From the NCBI GenBank assembly GCA_965208385.1, contig CBDBOO010000099.1, positions 291,167 to 355,166 on the forward strand: DNA of 64,000 nt, read 5' to 3'. The notes below the pieces were generated by a model, which made no database searches, was not told where the DNA came from, and saw only the letters and a program-made list of their open reading frames with translations. Positions 19,846 through 32,300 of the stretch are shown piece after piece. Origin of the DNA: Endozoicomonas sp965208385 (GTDB lineage Bacteria; Pseudomonadota; Gammaproteobacteria; Pseudomonadales; Endozoicomonadaceae). Numbering within the stretch: the stretch's first letter is position 1; each line of letters opens with the position of its first letter. The position numbers and the translations under genes are program-made.

Positions 19846-20499
19846 ATGCAGCAACAGGATATGAAGCAGGAACCCACCGTTTTCATCATTGATGATGACG
19901 AGGCTGTTCGTGACTCGCTTAAAATGCTGATGCAATCTGTAGGTCAGACCGTTGAAACTTTTTCTGCTCCGGCAGAATTTCTTGAAGTTTATGATGAGAA
20001 CCGACCGGGTTGTATTGTTCTTGACATCCGAATGCCAGGAATGAGTGGTCTTGAATTACAAAGCAAGCTGAATGAAATGCACTGTATTCTCCCCATCATT
20101 TTTATTACCGGACATGGCGATGTACCCATGGCTGTTCAGGCGATAAAAGATGGGGCCATGAATTTCATCCAGAAACCCTTCAGAGATCAGGAATTACTGG
20201 ATCTGATTAATGATGGTCTCAAGCTTGACACGCAACAGCGTCGTGAACTTCTGGAGCATAAAGAAATTCTTCGTCGCCTTTCTACCTTGACCGACCGGGA
20301 GCGTGAAGTTCTCCGTCATGTGGTTGAAGGCAAAGCCAATAAGGTCATTGCAGCAGATATCAACCTCAGTCAGCGTACTGTGGAGATTCATCGTTCCAGA
20401 GTAATGGAAAAAATGAGTACTAAGTCTCTGGCTCATCTGGTGAGACAGGTGATGCAGGTTAAAGAACATCTCGAAGGTGAGTTTAACTTTAAAATCTGA
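19846..20499 (+). CDS. FixJ/NarL-type response regulator
   Basis: A 217-residue two-domain regulator. Residues about 10-125 are a receiver with the acidic pair IIDDDEAV, phosphoacceptor Asp in VLDIRMPGMSG, switch Thr in FITGHGD and Lys in QKPF. Residues about 145-205 form a LuxR-type helix-turn-helix (LTDREREVLRHVVEGKANKVIA..LSQRTVEIHRSRVMEKM). This is the FixJ/TtrR architecture, a DNA-binding activator driven by a sensor kinase. No kinase gene is adjacent. A degenerate receiver gene lies downstream (20835). The target genes are unknown. Confidence 0.92.
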   Translation: MQQQDMKQEPTVFIIDDDEAVRDSLKMLMQSVGQTVETFSAPAEFLEVYDENRPGCIVLDIRMPGMSGLELQSKLNEMHCILPIIFITGHGDVPMAVQAIKDGAMNFIQKPFRDQELLDLINDGLKLDTQQRRELLEHKEILRRLSTLTDREREVLRHVVEGKANKVIAADINLSQRTVEIHRSRVMEKMSTKSLAHLVRQVMQVKEHLEGEFNFKI

Positions 20500-20510
20500 A
20501 GAAATATCTG

Positions 20511-20546
20511 GCAGAGCTGTTCAACTCTTTTGTTAAACAGCTCTGC
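20511..20546 (+). terminator. Hairpin after response-regulator gene
   Basis: A perfect 11-bp stem, GCAGAGCTGTT/AACAGCTCTGC, begins 12 bp after the stop. A terminator is likely although no T run follows. Confidence 0.6.
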
Positions 20547-20834
20547 TATAAATGCGTCCCTCAGGGCGTGTTAAGCTTCCAGCTTTTGCAGATAGAACTT
20601 GTTCTTCAGTAAAATTGTGACTTCGCACATGGAATTTCGGTCTACACAACATAAACAACTGGAAAGGTGGTAACCGATAGTAAAAATAAACACTGAGAAT
20701 TTGCATGAGCGTCGCCTGAAAATAAATCTTAAGTAGTCCCCGAACAACGTCAAGTACATCCCTCCATTCTGCAAATCAGTCATCACTTCTAAACTCAATG
20801 CATACCTTTAAAGAGCTTTCGCCGTGCAGCAATC
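20547..20834. other. Intergenic region before the degenerate receiver gene
   Basis: About 290 bp without a convincing gene. A 75-codon minus-strand frame exists but has no ribosome site or recognisable feature. Confidence 0.45.
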
Positions 20835-21434
20835 TTGCTCAGTGAGAATTCAGAATCAACCGAAATTACTCATTCACTATCTCTACGCTTTACAGCAATG
20901 AACATGGCAGAATTACTCTGTCTTTATTCATCCAGAATCAGAAATTCTGATGAACATTGCAATGACAGTGTCGAGAGGTCCAGTTATGTAATCTTGCATT
21001 ACAACGGCACTGGTCTCAATATTGCAGGGCTGCCCTTAATGCAACAAGCAATTCATATTCTGGTGTATCTTCTGGAACAGGATACAGAAACAACAGAAAC
21101 TATCCGTAAACTATGCAATGAAAAGTCAATTCAGTTGCAATGTTACCTGTCACATGATGAATTAATAGACGCACTGGATAATTCACGACCATCCTGCATT
21201 ATTGCAGCCACAGATTCTTCTGATGATAGAACTCTTGATATTCTGGATACAGTATCAAAAAAGAATCAGGGTATACCGGTCATAATTCTTGGGCATCACA
21301 ATGACCTCTCTTCGGCTGTAGCCGCCATTAAGGCTGGAGCAGTAGATTATATAGAAAAGCCTGTCATTTATGGTCGACTCTCTGAACATCTTAATCAGCT
21401 GCCCGTTCGCATCAGTTCTGCATTAACGGGATAA
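20835..21434 (+). CDS. Degenerate receiver-domain protein
   Basis: Up to 199 residues from a TTG start; ATG at 20898 is an alternative that removes 21 residues. The last about 110 residues resemble a FixJ-type receiver: HDELIDALDNSRPSCII, IPVIILGHHND, AAIKAGAVDYIEKPV. The N-terminal acidic pair is missing, and the phosphoacceptor strand reads CIIAATDSSDD rather than an LLD motif, so phosphorylation is doubtful. The N-terminal half is unrecognised. It lies next to an intact FixJ-like regulator of the same type and overlaps the 3' end of sbcB by 12 bp, tail to tail. It may be a phosphorylation-independent pseudo-receiver, or a decaying paralogue. Confidence 0.65.
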   Translation: MLSENSESTEITHSLSLRFTAMNMAELLCLYSSRIRNSDEHCNDSVERSSYVILHYNGTGLNIAGLPLMQQAIHILVYLLEQDTETTETIRKLCNEKSIQLQCYLSHDELIDALDNSRPSCIIAATDSSDDRTLDILDTVSKKNQGIPVIILGHHNDLSSAVAAIKAGAVDYIEKPVIYGRLSEHLNQLPVRISSALTG

Positions 21435-22877
21435 TTCACTGTGCAGGCTACTTACGTAATCTGCCAGTTGATTTAAAACCAATTGCTTATCTGCAGACTC
21501 TTTTGCTAATGACCGAGCGTCTTCCAGCTCGTTCCAGAAATCGGCGAAACCAAATATTTTTGCTTCATTCTGATACAACTGCCCGTTCAGCCGATTACGA
21601 CAATATTGCAGCCAATTTGCCTGGTCTTCATGATCAAGATAGCCAGGGAAATTTCTACCACGATAACGAAACAACATGTCATCCAGACGTTTATCCTGAA
21701 AGGTGACCCCTGTCTGCCCAAGCTCAGATGGTTTTGAATTTATAATTCTCTGCATGGCATTTTTGTCTGCAGGGGAGAAAAATCCGCCGGAATAGAGCAT
21801 TTGATCGGGATCATCACTGCCCCTATGTGGAGGTTCTGCAAAGACATCTCGTATTTTTACCATCACCTCCTGATTGCCCAGAATCATTTGTCGATGTTTT
21901 TCACAGAGTGTCAGATCAATCTCAAGGCGTTCAGCATCTTCTTTTCTGATAACACTCACAGGTGCTATCACGGGACATTTATTCAGATGGACCACCTTGA
22001 GGGGGATTTTTTCTTCATTCTCAGGGCGCTGGGCTGCGGGGGTAAACAAGCGAGCTTTGATATCATCAACTGAAAGATCAAATAAAGAGGATGGATCCGC
22101 AGCCAGATTATAAACAATTACACCATTACGGTTAATGGGATGATCTGCAATGGGCATGACAATACCCAGATTATTGCGGATCGCCCCAAACATGCCTGAC
22201 ACATGTACAACCATCTCTTTTGGAACAGGGTTCAATAATTGTGCCGTTTCCCGTTTTCCTCTGTGCTTAAGCAGAAAATTATAAACTTTCGGTTGCTTGT
22301 CACGAATCAGCTTTGCCAGTTCGATGGTTGCCCTGACGTCGGACAGTGCATCATGTGCTGAACCATGCTCGATACCATTTGCTGCGGTCAGATCTTCAAG
22401 GCGATAGCTTTTAACACCATCTTCCTTTAGAGGCCACTCAATACCTTCCGGCCTTAAAGCTCCCGTTAAACGCACAAGATCAATTAAATCCCAGCGACTA
22501 TTGCCATTCTGCCACTCCCTGGCATAAGGATCATGAAAATTTCTATACAGAGAGTGACGGGTAATTTCATCATCGAAACGGATAGAATTGTACCCTGCAA
22601 CACAGGTTCCCGGCTCCATAAATTCCCGATGAATTCGCGATATGAATTCAGGTTCTATCATACCTTCTTCATTGACCTGTTGCGGGGTGAGCCCCGTCAC
22701 CAGAGAGGCCATAGGATGAGGAAGATGATCACGAGGCAACTGGCAGAAGATATCCAGTGGCTCACCAATTTCGTTAAGATCGGCATCTGTTCTGATTCCG
22801 GCAAACTGAGCAGGCCAATCCAGAGCTGGATCTGTCCCGAAGGTTTCAAAATCGTACCAGTAGAAACTATTGAGCAT
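21423..22877 (-). CDS. sbcB: Exodeoxyribonuclease I
   Basis: A 3'-5' single-strand DNA exonuclease used in recombination and mismatch repair. The 484-residue product matches E. coli ExoI from end to end: DnaQ-type motif YDFETFG at the N-terminus, AGYNSIRFDDEITR, GIEHGSAHDALSDVRATI, then the SH3-like and C-terminal helical region with LLFRYRGRNFPGYL-type residues. ATG at 22877 (MLNSFYWYDFETFG) gives the family N-terminus; the frame is open 17 codons further upstream. The catalytic acidic residues appear intact. Confidence 0.96.
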   Translation of the reverse strand: MLNSFYWYDFETFGTDPALDWPAQFAGIRTDADLNEIGEPLDIFCQLPRDHLPHPMASLVTGLTPQQVNEEGMIEPEFISRIHREFMEPGTCVAGYNSIRFDDEITRHSLYRNFHDPYAREWQNGNSRWDLIDLVRLTGALRPEGIEWPLKEDGVKSYRLEDLTAANGIEHGSAHDALSDVRATIELAKLIRDKQPKVYNFLLKHRGKRETAQLLNPVPKEMVVHVSGMFGAIRNNLGIVMPIADHPINRNGVIVYNLAADPSSLFDLSVDDIKARLFTPAAQRPENEEKIPLKVVHLNKCPVIAPVSVIRKEDAERLEIDLTLCEKHRQMILGNQEVMVKIRDVFAEPPHRGSDDPDQMLYSGGFFSPADKNAMQRIINSKPSELGQTGVTFQDKRLDDMLFRYRGRNFPGYLDHEDQANWLQYCRNRLNGQLYQNEAKIFGFADFWNELEDARSLAKESADKQLVLNQLADYVSSLHSELSR

Positions 22878-22961
22878 GATCAATTCTCTTTCTGCCAAAT
22901 CTGTAGGGTAGATTTTCTCGCCACCCATGATAAAGAAGAATCTTCACAATAGCAGAATAAA

Positions 22962-23336
22962 TCACTCGACTTCACTAAAAGAAAAGTATTCCTTCAGTGC
23001 GTCAACAAGATCAACTATACCATGCCCTGCATTGACAATACTGTAGCCGGAATCGTAAATCCCAGCCCCCACATCGGGCTTACACCAATGACAACGAACG
23101 TCAAAATCCATAATCAGAGATTTAGTGCGATCGTTCTCTCCAGGCATGATAATTCTCATATTATAAATTGCGCCTATCAATACTGGAACCGAGCTGATCA
23201 GCATAAGTCCATTACAGGTTATATTACCGATACTGCCCATCTCACGCAGAGTATTTCGATTATACACAGTTAGACAATCATTCAACTGATGACGTTTTAT
23301 TAAGCGACGCTCTTTACCCATTGGTGTTAATGACAT
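22962..23336 (-). CDS. PilZ-domain protein
   Basis: About 124 residues with a single PilZ domain: an RLIKRH segment (RxxxR) near the N-terminus and GNITCNGLML (the N-x-S/T-x-x-G part) about 25 residues later, then alternating beta strands. PilZ domains bind cyclic di-GMP and act through partner proteins in motility, adhesion or secretion. ATG at 23336 is preceded by GGGTGA at good spacing. It stands alone between sbcB and the giant coiled-coil gene. Confidence 0.85.
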   Translation of the reverse strand: MSLTPMGKERRLIKRHQLNDCLTVYNRNTLREMGSIGNITCNGLMLISSVPVLIGAIYNMRIIMPGENDRTKSLIMDFDVRCHWCKPDVGAGIYDSGYSIVNAGHGIVDLVDALKEYFSFSEVE

Positions 23337-23388
23337 AATTTTCACCCAAAACAGATTTAGCTAATTTATAACAATCCTGTAATTATAC

Positions 23389-26300
23389 TTATGCCGTCTG
23401 TTCAATATTTTTCTGCATTAATGCCTCCTGAGCATCCATTGACTTCACCTTATCTGAAATTCTCTGCTCTCTTTCTTTATCAAAGACCTCGTACCTGGTG
23501 AGTAAAAAATTTTCCAGCTCATCCAGACAGACTTTTACATTAGCTTCATCTTTGGTTTCAACCAGCTTTGTTGCTTGAATATAATCATCTTGCTTATCAC
23601 TCAATTCATTGACACGAGTAGCCTGTTTCTTGAGTTTCTCAATGCGGACGTTTTCATTGAGAGAAAGACTTGGCCGAACGAATACACGCGCACTGGCTCC
23701 TCTAAACCTCAGCCGGTCAACGGATATCCTTTTAATTTGCTTAGAGGATAGCGGCCCCTGTTTAGCTTTTTCTTTTGAAGGGGTACGTTTTAAAGCTCTG
23801 GCAGCATTAGGCTCCTTAAAATATTCCTCGAATGCTTCCTTATCCTTAAACAGTATCTGGGATGAACCGAGACTTGTTCCATCAACATCAGCAAAACGAC
23901 TCAACACTGCATTAATTTTTCCTGTCAGATCAACTATGTTTCTGTGCATTCCTATACTGAATCCAACATTCGTTAACCCTTCTAAAAACTCATTATAAAA
24001 TGTCTCAATATTCTTACCTGCCAACAAATGCTGTCCAGTATTTTGTGTGTCCATCATTTGTCGTTCAAATTTTTCAACACATCTTTTCAATGCCCCCACA
24101 TTAAACATTCTTCTTCGACCACTTTCCCCTTCAATTATTCTTATTACTTCGTTTACATTGGCAATAGCCTGCCTCGATTGCTTCCGTGACTCTGCTTCCA
24201 GTCTTATTTGTGAATCCTTTATATAATTCAGTCCAAGAACCGGAACGCTGCCCTCTCTCAATTCACTCACGCCTCTTTTTATTTCTGCTTTTATCTGCTC
24301 AGAATTCAGGTCTTCCTCAATCCCTTGAATAGTTCCTGAGTGACTGGACTGTCGCCTGGGAACCGTTTTCATATGACTGATGATTCCCGCTTTAAGCAGT
24401 TCAGCAGCAAACTGACTGCTCTGGTAGTTAACTGGAAGGCGGCCAAGGGCATCTGAGCTGAATGTGAAATTTCCCATCGCAGCTGAAACACCCGTCTTCA
24501 TCCAGTCCTCTTCTATGGCAAGCTCCTGTTCCAGATAACTTTCTACCTGAGCCTCCTGCAGTAACGCTTCGCACTCTTTAGTGTGTTCAGATATTTCCCG
24601 ACGAGCCAACTCTTCTGACGTCATCAGCAGGTACTCTTTTTTGGCCAGCCACTCTGCTTTCTTAAAATCTGCCAGGCGGTCCGTTTGATTTGTATCAAAT
24701 CCCTTTTTCGGCCATTCATTCAGTCTCAGCCTTGTAATTTCCTGATCAACGGCCTCTTCTATTCGCCGATCCAATTCGCCCGGATTTTCTACCTTTGGAG
24801 GGTTAACAACCAAAGGCGCATAAATAGCCTGTTTCTTTTCCTCACTGAGCTCTTTCATTGGGCTGTCCAGCTGACTCTGTAACTGGGTTCTGCAAGTTTG
24901 AAGATGTTCCTGTTGATGCTTGAATTCAGCCAAATGACTATTGCCAGTCAGTTTTTCTGCAGCTCCAGTATCAACCACCATATAGAGTGCCTGAGGATTT
25001 CGTGGTCGGGGCGATGCTCTTCTGAGTCGACCCAGTCGCTGTGCGTTGTCATCGACACGACCGGCTTCAGACTGTTCCAGTAATCCCATGTAGACACCCA
25101 CACTACTGTTACGCTGGGGCGAAGAAGTTCCTATTGACTCACTGGTCTGATGAAATACATCCCTGCCACCTTCTGCCCGCATAACAGCCTCTTCATCCCG
25201 AGGGACTTTCTGACCATTGCCCTTACCGTAAACAGGATGTCCCTGTTGATACATGTGCAAGCATTTGTCCTTATCATAGAAAAGCATTCCCTTGGACTGC
25301 CCACCATGCTCTTCACGCACCTCAGTGAGTAATTTGTAATCAGCTACAGCGGCATCTTCGGCTTTACCTTCGTTTTTATTGCCATCAAAAATCAATATCT
25401 CCCGGTCACTGCCCACCTGATCAACTATCTGTCCAAAGAGGTCTTTTCTTGCGCCAGTTTTGGACATGTCGATGTAAACAGGATTGGCTTCATTCAGCCA
25501 GTGCCAGAATCTGGGCTGGGTTGTCAGGGGATCTGAATTGCATTTTTCTCTAATACTCTCAGGCGTCGTTGCTCCTGAAACGATCGCAGCAGCATAAGTT
25601 GTCCCCGTGGTGGCTGATAACTGATGTTTGCGCTTACATCCCAGAACCATTCTGGCCTGCCCGCGTATGATATCTTCAGAGGTAACCTTTGCCGGGTCTT
25701 TGAGTCCTGACAGCGATTCATTCACCTCGGAGGCCAGAGCCTGCAGATCTTCTTTTCTCGAAGGAACCAGCGCGCTATCCCATTCATCCATAAACACCAT
25801 GGATTCCCGAATCAGGTCAAAAATGCCATTGAGCTTCTTGAGGGCCAGCCTTTGTTCAGAATCAGGCTCTTCCATCGAATCGAGTCTGGAGTGAAGCTGG
25901 GATAAAATCTGAACATCCCGGATTGATGCACCTACAGGCGCTCTGACCATCTGACAGACCTTCGCACGATCTGACGGATAGGTCTCTGCAGGAATGCCCA
26001 GTAACACATTGTGTATTTGATCCAGTTTTTCCTCTGTCCACCAAACCCGACCAGGCGCAACATGGTCTTTATGAAGATCCAGACGTCGATACTGGCACCC
26101 TTTTTGATCAAAATAACGACTTAGAGTTATATCCAGTTCTGCCTGGTTACTCACCGGTGCTACAACCAGAACAGACCTTCCCGGGTTATCCTGGTTTTCT
26201 GCCACGGCATGATCAGACAACAGCTGTACGATTGTACTTTTACCCCAACCCGTTCCCTTGTGGGAAATTCTGGTCATTGACCGGTCATGAGTTAAGCTGT

Positions 26301-29300
26301 CGGTGATTTCCTTCAGTGCTGACTGAACTTCCTGAACCTGATTCTCACGCAGCACAGTTTTTTCCCTGCATTCAAATGAAATACAGGCTCTGGCACTGGA
26401 CTTCAATGGTTCTCTCCGGTATGACTCCAGTCTTAAACTGATCATCTCCTGGTCACTGGCAAGAAGTGCCATTTCAAGGTTCCATTGTTGAACTCTGCGT
26501 TCATACTCTCCGGGATTATTGAATAACAGCACCGAATCATTTTCCAATTCGGTCAATTTTTTCATTAAGCCATCCAGTCGATTTTTCAATCTTGCTGACT
26601 GGCTTAAATCATTTTTCTCCAGCAGATAGGTTACCAATAGTTCCACAAAAGCATTTTTTTCCTGATCCTCTCCGGCGGGTAAACGTCCACGTTCAAATTC
26701 TATAATAGCTCTATCGAGAAGCTCCCGATTTGTATAACCCTCCAGTGCTTCTGTATTCTGCCTTCGCAAATCAGTGACCAGTTGTTTCTCCAACCTGCTG
26801 ATGCTCTGGGACAGCCTCATCCGGTGATCGCTATTGATTTTTATGACTTTCTGGAGATTCCTGCCAACATGGGCAGGCGTTCCAGCCAGAGGTGCTTCAG
26901 GAGAGTGCCTTGGAGCAAGTTGCGGTTTCAACTCGCAGCCAGAATAGCTTTTCAGATCTTTGAAGACTTCATCACGATAGTCATCCTGTTCGGCCCTCAT
27001 CTGTTTTAACACTGGACTGCTTTCTCGTAACTGTTTCTGACACTGCTCAAAAAACTCACGGCCTACTTTTTCAAAACTGGCTCCCACTGAAAAACGGGCA
27101 TAACAGTGTGCTTCCCTGTCCTTCGTGTAAGTATCAAGCTTCACCCCAATCTTGCTTTTCGCAACCTTTGCTGCCTGCACCTGTCGCAGATAACCCAGCC
27201 CGACTACTTTATTATCAAGCAGGGTCTTTGCCGCTTCCATAACCAGAGGGGGGACAGGATCGTTGAATTTCTTCGCCTGTGTTTCCTGATAAAGATGATT
27301 AAGATGTGCTGTAGATTTACCCTGTAACCAGCTGATACCAGCCCCATGCAGTTCAGACACTGATGGATCTATATCTTCTCTGCTGCCGGAAACTGGTTTG
27401 GCAATATCCTTGTCAGGCAGAGCTGACTGATAAAAAAATTCCGCTTCCAGTCTCTCTCTCGCCGGATCTTCTGAACTGATGACTCTTGGTATCAGGGCAT
27501 TGCCTTCACCCATCTCATACAGGAAAAAGCGAGGGTGTTCAGGGGTATTTCTCAGGGCCAGAATGGCCGTTTCACCCGACCGGTTCTTCAGAGGCAACCA
27601 ATCCCGCTGAATTTGCCCACCTGTGCCCCCTTCAAAGGGGACTCTCATATCGGGATTATCCAGCAAAATACCGGGATCAACGACCCAGGTCGTATGGCCC
27701 AAACTGACTTCCCAGCGGTTAGGTCCCGCTTTAATGAACATCAGACCAGAAGGAATAACGGTGTCACTATTTAATTGAATACACTCGAAACCAGACTGAT
27801 CACTGGTTCTCACCACCGCCTTACAGCAGGCACCTCCGAGAAATGAACTCAGTGCACTGCTACTGACAGCGATAACATCCCTTTCCTTATAGTTACCTCT
27901 TAATACTGCGTCACTGATGTTTACATCGGAAAGAACCGTCCCTTCTTTGCTGAAACAATCCAGCACTTCTTTATGGGGGTGCAGGGTGAGCTTACTCTCA
28001 GATACATGCTGTCCTCTGTATAAAACTGAAGCATCTGTTGATTTTTCGCTCTTTTTCAGCTCCGTACAGTGGTCTAGTAATTTTTTCCTGCGGGAAATAC
28101 CTTTTTTTGCTTTTTCCTGCCCCCGATGCTGCCTGGCATATTCAGTCGCCAGTAAGGAATCATCATCCTCAAGGTCCTGAATGGCCACAGCCAATAACTC
28201 TTTCATAATAGGTCGGCTAACCAGGCCATGGTCGTCACATAAGACTTTCAGTCCAACTCTGGAATCCTCCAGATAATCATAACCGCCTTTCTTCACCCCT
28301 TCGTGTGATGACTGCAAGCTGCTCAGTAGGGTCAGAACACCTGGCCGAATGTCAGGTGATTCAATCATACGCCTTGCCACAAGGTGCCCGGGCTCACTTC
28401 TCGGATCAACGGTTTTCAGCCCTAATACAGACTGTGGTGTCTGTCTTGGGTATTGACCGTCGACCTGTTTCAGTGTGTGATCTACAGCCCCCTGCAAGTA
28501 TCGGATTATCACAGGATTCAATGTTGATCTGACAGGAGCTGGCAACCATTCTGGTGCAAACCGTTGAATGGCATGACAGTATGACTGTATTTTAATTCTT
28601 CTCTCATCCTTGTCGGTAGTGCTGACAGATTCAAGGCTTTCTTTCAGCTTATCCTCAAGCTGCTTTATGGTATTTCTCACACAACTACCTACCAGAAACT
28701 CCCGGACTTCCTGCCTTTCTTCTCTTAGCAGGCCGTTGATTGTAATCAGCGCAAAGTCAGTTGTTTCAGCCGGTGTTTTTTCCTTCAACGCCTTCTTAAT
28801 TTCACTGTCCAATGATTTTAATTGTGGATCAAACTCTTCTAATGCTTCAGAAAATACTGTTTCCTTTGCCTGTATACGCTTTGATTCATCGGCAACACTC
28901 CCCAGGAAAAAGTCGATAATTTCCAGGATATCGCTCTCAACATCATCGCTGTTCAATTCAGCCCCTTTCAAGAAGCCTTCCCTTAAAGCAGATACCTTTT
29001 CCCTGTAAGCATCATTCAATTTAAGAGATTGTTCTCTAAAATCTCGATCACTGGGAGCGGGTAAACCCGGTGAAAACTTTCCTGCCTGTTTTTTGTCTGA
29101 CAGAGTTTTCTTGCCAGACAGCATTTCTTGCCGGGCAGTCGCTGTGCTGAAATGAAACTTTTGAAAGGCAACCCAGTGTGCAGGGCTGAGATCATCTTCC
29201 TGAACTTGACCCAGTAACTGAAAGTATCCTGCCTCACTGCTTTTTGCGGCAACCCCTTCAAGCGCACTTCTTAACCGCTCATGACCTGACGCGCTTAAAA

Positions 29301-32300
29301 CACCTGAATCAGCTGATGATGTACTTTCGCGACTGTCTGATCGTTGAAAACCCTGTCTTGTTAGAATTCTATTTTCCCGCGTTCTCTCAATAACGCCTTC
29401 TTGTTCAGACACACGTTGTGTCAGGCCAGCAACTTGTGAGTTCAATGAACTGACAGCACTTTCTTTATCACTTGTCAGTCTCTCCAGCTGTTGCTCCAGC
29501 TCAGTGATCCTCAGTTGTAGTTTTTCTGACTTTTGTTTTTCGGTAGAAAGCTCTGAACCCAACTGGCTGACTGCCGAATCGCGCTCAGACTCTATGCGGG
29601 CGTTAGCTTGTTGCTGCTCACCAAGCTGTTTCTGAAGTCTCCTTGTAAGAAGTGCATGAGATTCATTTTCAGCGGTTGTTTTTTCTGTGAGTTCACTGAG
29701 CCTGCTTTCCAGATCTACAATTTGTTTATCCTTCGCTGAATCACTATCCGCTTTCTCGTTCAATTGTTGCTGAAGATGTTCTAACTGCAGCTTTAGAGCG
29801 TTTTCTTCAGCTAATTTTTCCTCCCCCTGTGATCTCAGCTGGCCTTCCAGAGCTTCAACCCTGGATGCAGAATCAGATACAAGACGTTTGTTTTCTTCTT
29901 TTGAATCACCTAGCTGCCTTGTTAATGCTTTCAACTCCGTTTCATGAAGCTCTTGAGCCGCCTGAATTTTTTCATTTCTATTCGTTAACTCAGTTTCCAG
30001 TTCCTGAAGTCGCTTAGCTTTTTCTAATTCGCTGCTGCTTTTCTCATCCAATTGTTGATGAATGCTTTGAATTTCTTTCTCATGGCTAACTCTTTCAGCC
30101 TCTGCTGCTTCTTCCTTCTCATTCAGCTGTGTTTCCAGATCAGATACTCGTGTCTGGTTGACAGAATCGCCAATAACTTTCTCTTCTTTAGCTTGAGCTA
30201 ACTCTTCAGTCAGGCTCCGTTTTTCTGCCGATAAAACTTCATTTTCTCTCGCCTTTTGTTCAGTCAGCTGACTTGTTTGAGCTGTCTGATCACTGATTCT
30301 TTTCTGGGTCTCCATCTCACTGGTAGACTTATCTCTCTGTATCTGCACCAACTCTGCTTTCAGTTGCTGAATCTCTGTCGTTGAGGCTTGAACCTGCTGG
30401 GTTAACTGAGTTTCCATTTCACTGAACTTTCGCTGGCTTTCAGCCTGGCTGACGGTACTTTCTGACCGAGCGTCTTCCAATACTTGTTTCAGCCGCTGAA
30501 TTTCTGAAACTGATTCACCCTGTTCTGTTTCATTCTTTTCAGACAACCTGATTAGCTGTTCTTCCAGTTCGGTGATTTTTTTCCGACTTTCTGATTCACT
30601 GGCCGATTTCTGTTCCTCTACCTGTAACAGCTGCGCTTTCAGCTGCTGAACCTCTGTCGTTGAGGCTTCAAGTTCCTTCGATTTTTCTTCAAACTGCTGA
30701 GTTAACCGAGCTTCCAGTTCACTGAATATTTTCTGGTTTTCCGACTCGCTGGCAATTTTCTGTTTCTCTACCTCTAATAGCTGCGCTTTCAGCTGCTGAA
30801 CCTCTGTCGTTGAGGCTTCAAGTTCCTTCGATTTTTCATCAAACTGTTGAGTTAACTGCGTTTCCAGTTCTCTGAATTTTTGCTGACTTTCAGACTCACT
30901 GGCAGATTTCTGTTCTCCTACTTCTAACAGCTGCGCTTTCAGCTGCTGAACCTCTGTCGTTGAGGCTTCAAGTTCCTTCGATTTTTCTTCAAACTGCTGA
31001 GTTAACCGAGCTTCCAGTTCACTGAATATTTTCTGGTTTTCCGATTCACTGGCAGACTTTTGTTCCTCTACCTGTGTCAGTTGCGCTTTCAGACGCTCTA
31101 CTTCTGCGGCAGAAGTTTCAAGCTCCTTCGAACTTTGTTGAACCTGCTGAGTTAACTGAGTTTCCAGTTCACTGAATTTTTTCTGGTTTTCCGACTCACT
31201 GGTGGATTGATTTTCTCTAAGACGGGCTAGCTGCTCATTCAGACGCTCAACCTCTGTCGTTGAGCTTGCAAGTTCCTTCGATTTTTCTTCAACCTGCTGA
31301 TTTAACCGAGCTTCCATGTCACTGAACTGTTGCCGACTTTCCGACTCACTGGCCGATTTCTGCTTCTCTACCTCTAACAGCTGCGCGTTAAGACGCTCTA
31401 TTGCTGCCACAGAGGTATCATGTTCAGTCGATGTCTCTTCAGCCAGACGGGCTAATTGAACTGTTAGCTTTTGGATTGTCTCTTGGCTTTCAGACTGGCT
31501 GGCAGTGTTCGCTTCCCGGGCTTGTTTCAACTCTTGTGTCAAACGTTCAATCGCTGAAGCCGAGACAGCCTGTTCTGACGACTTGTCTTCGGACAACTTC
31601 GTTAGTTGTTCTTCCAGACTAGTGATTTGCTGCTGGTTTTCCGATTCACTGGCAGATGTCTTTTCCTGAGCCTGAGTCAGTTGTTCTTTCAGCCTCTCAA
31701 TTTCAACGTCTGAAGCTTCACGCTCTCTTACTCCCGCCTCAGTCACCTCCCTTAACTGTGATTTCAGATCGCTGATTTTCGCCTGACTTTCCAGCTCACT
31801 GGTGGATTTATCTGCATGCGCCTCAGTAATCTTCTGCTGAAGATCCTCTAATGCCCGCTGATGAGCCGTTTCTTTCAGGCTCTCCTGTTTTTTCAGTTTT
31901 TCATACTCAGAGCTTGCTCTCTGGAGTTCTTCCTGATGCTCGCGATCACTTATTTCTTTTTCAGATTTTAATTGTTCAATTTGAGTAGTCAGCTCCTGTA
32001 CTTCTTCAGTGTGCTGACTCTCAGCCAGAGACTGTTCTTCGTTCAGAGTGGCCAGCTCTACACTGAGCTCTTCCGACTTGCGAGTCAGCTCAGAAACCTT
32101 ACTTTCTTTTTTTTCCAGCTCTTGCTGTATTTGCAACAGCTGTTGTTTCAATGATGTCAAAACACTGTCTTTATTAAGGCTATCTCCCCTGAGTGATTCG
32201 ACAGATGCTTCCAGTTCACTCTTCAGGCTTTTCAGTGCAGTGACTTCAGCTGCAGACTCCTCGAGTCGTATGCTGGTTTCCAAGAGTTTTTCTTCTGTGC

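Noticed and set aside
30420..31400. Regular repeats considered as a CRISPR array
   Set aside because: Repeats are in frame, about 150 bp, and encode heptad coiled coil; there are no unique spacers between short identical repeats. No CRISPR array is seen anywhere in the window.
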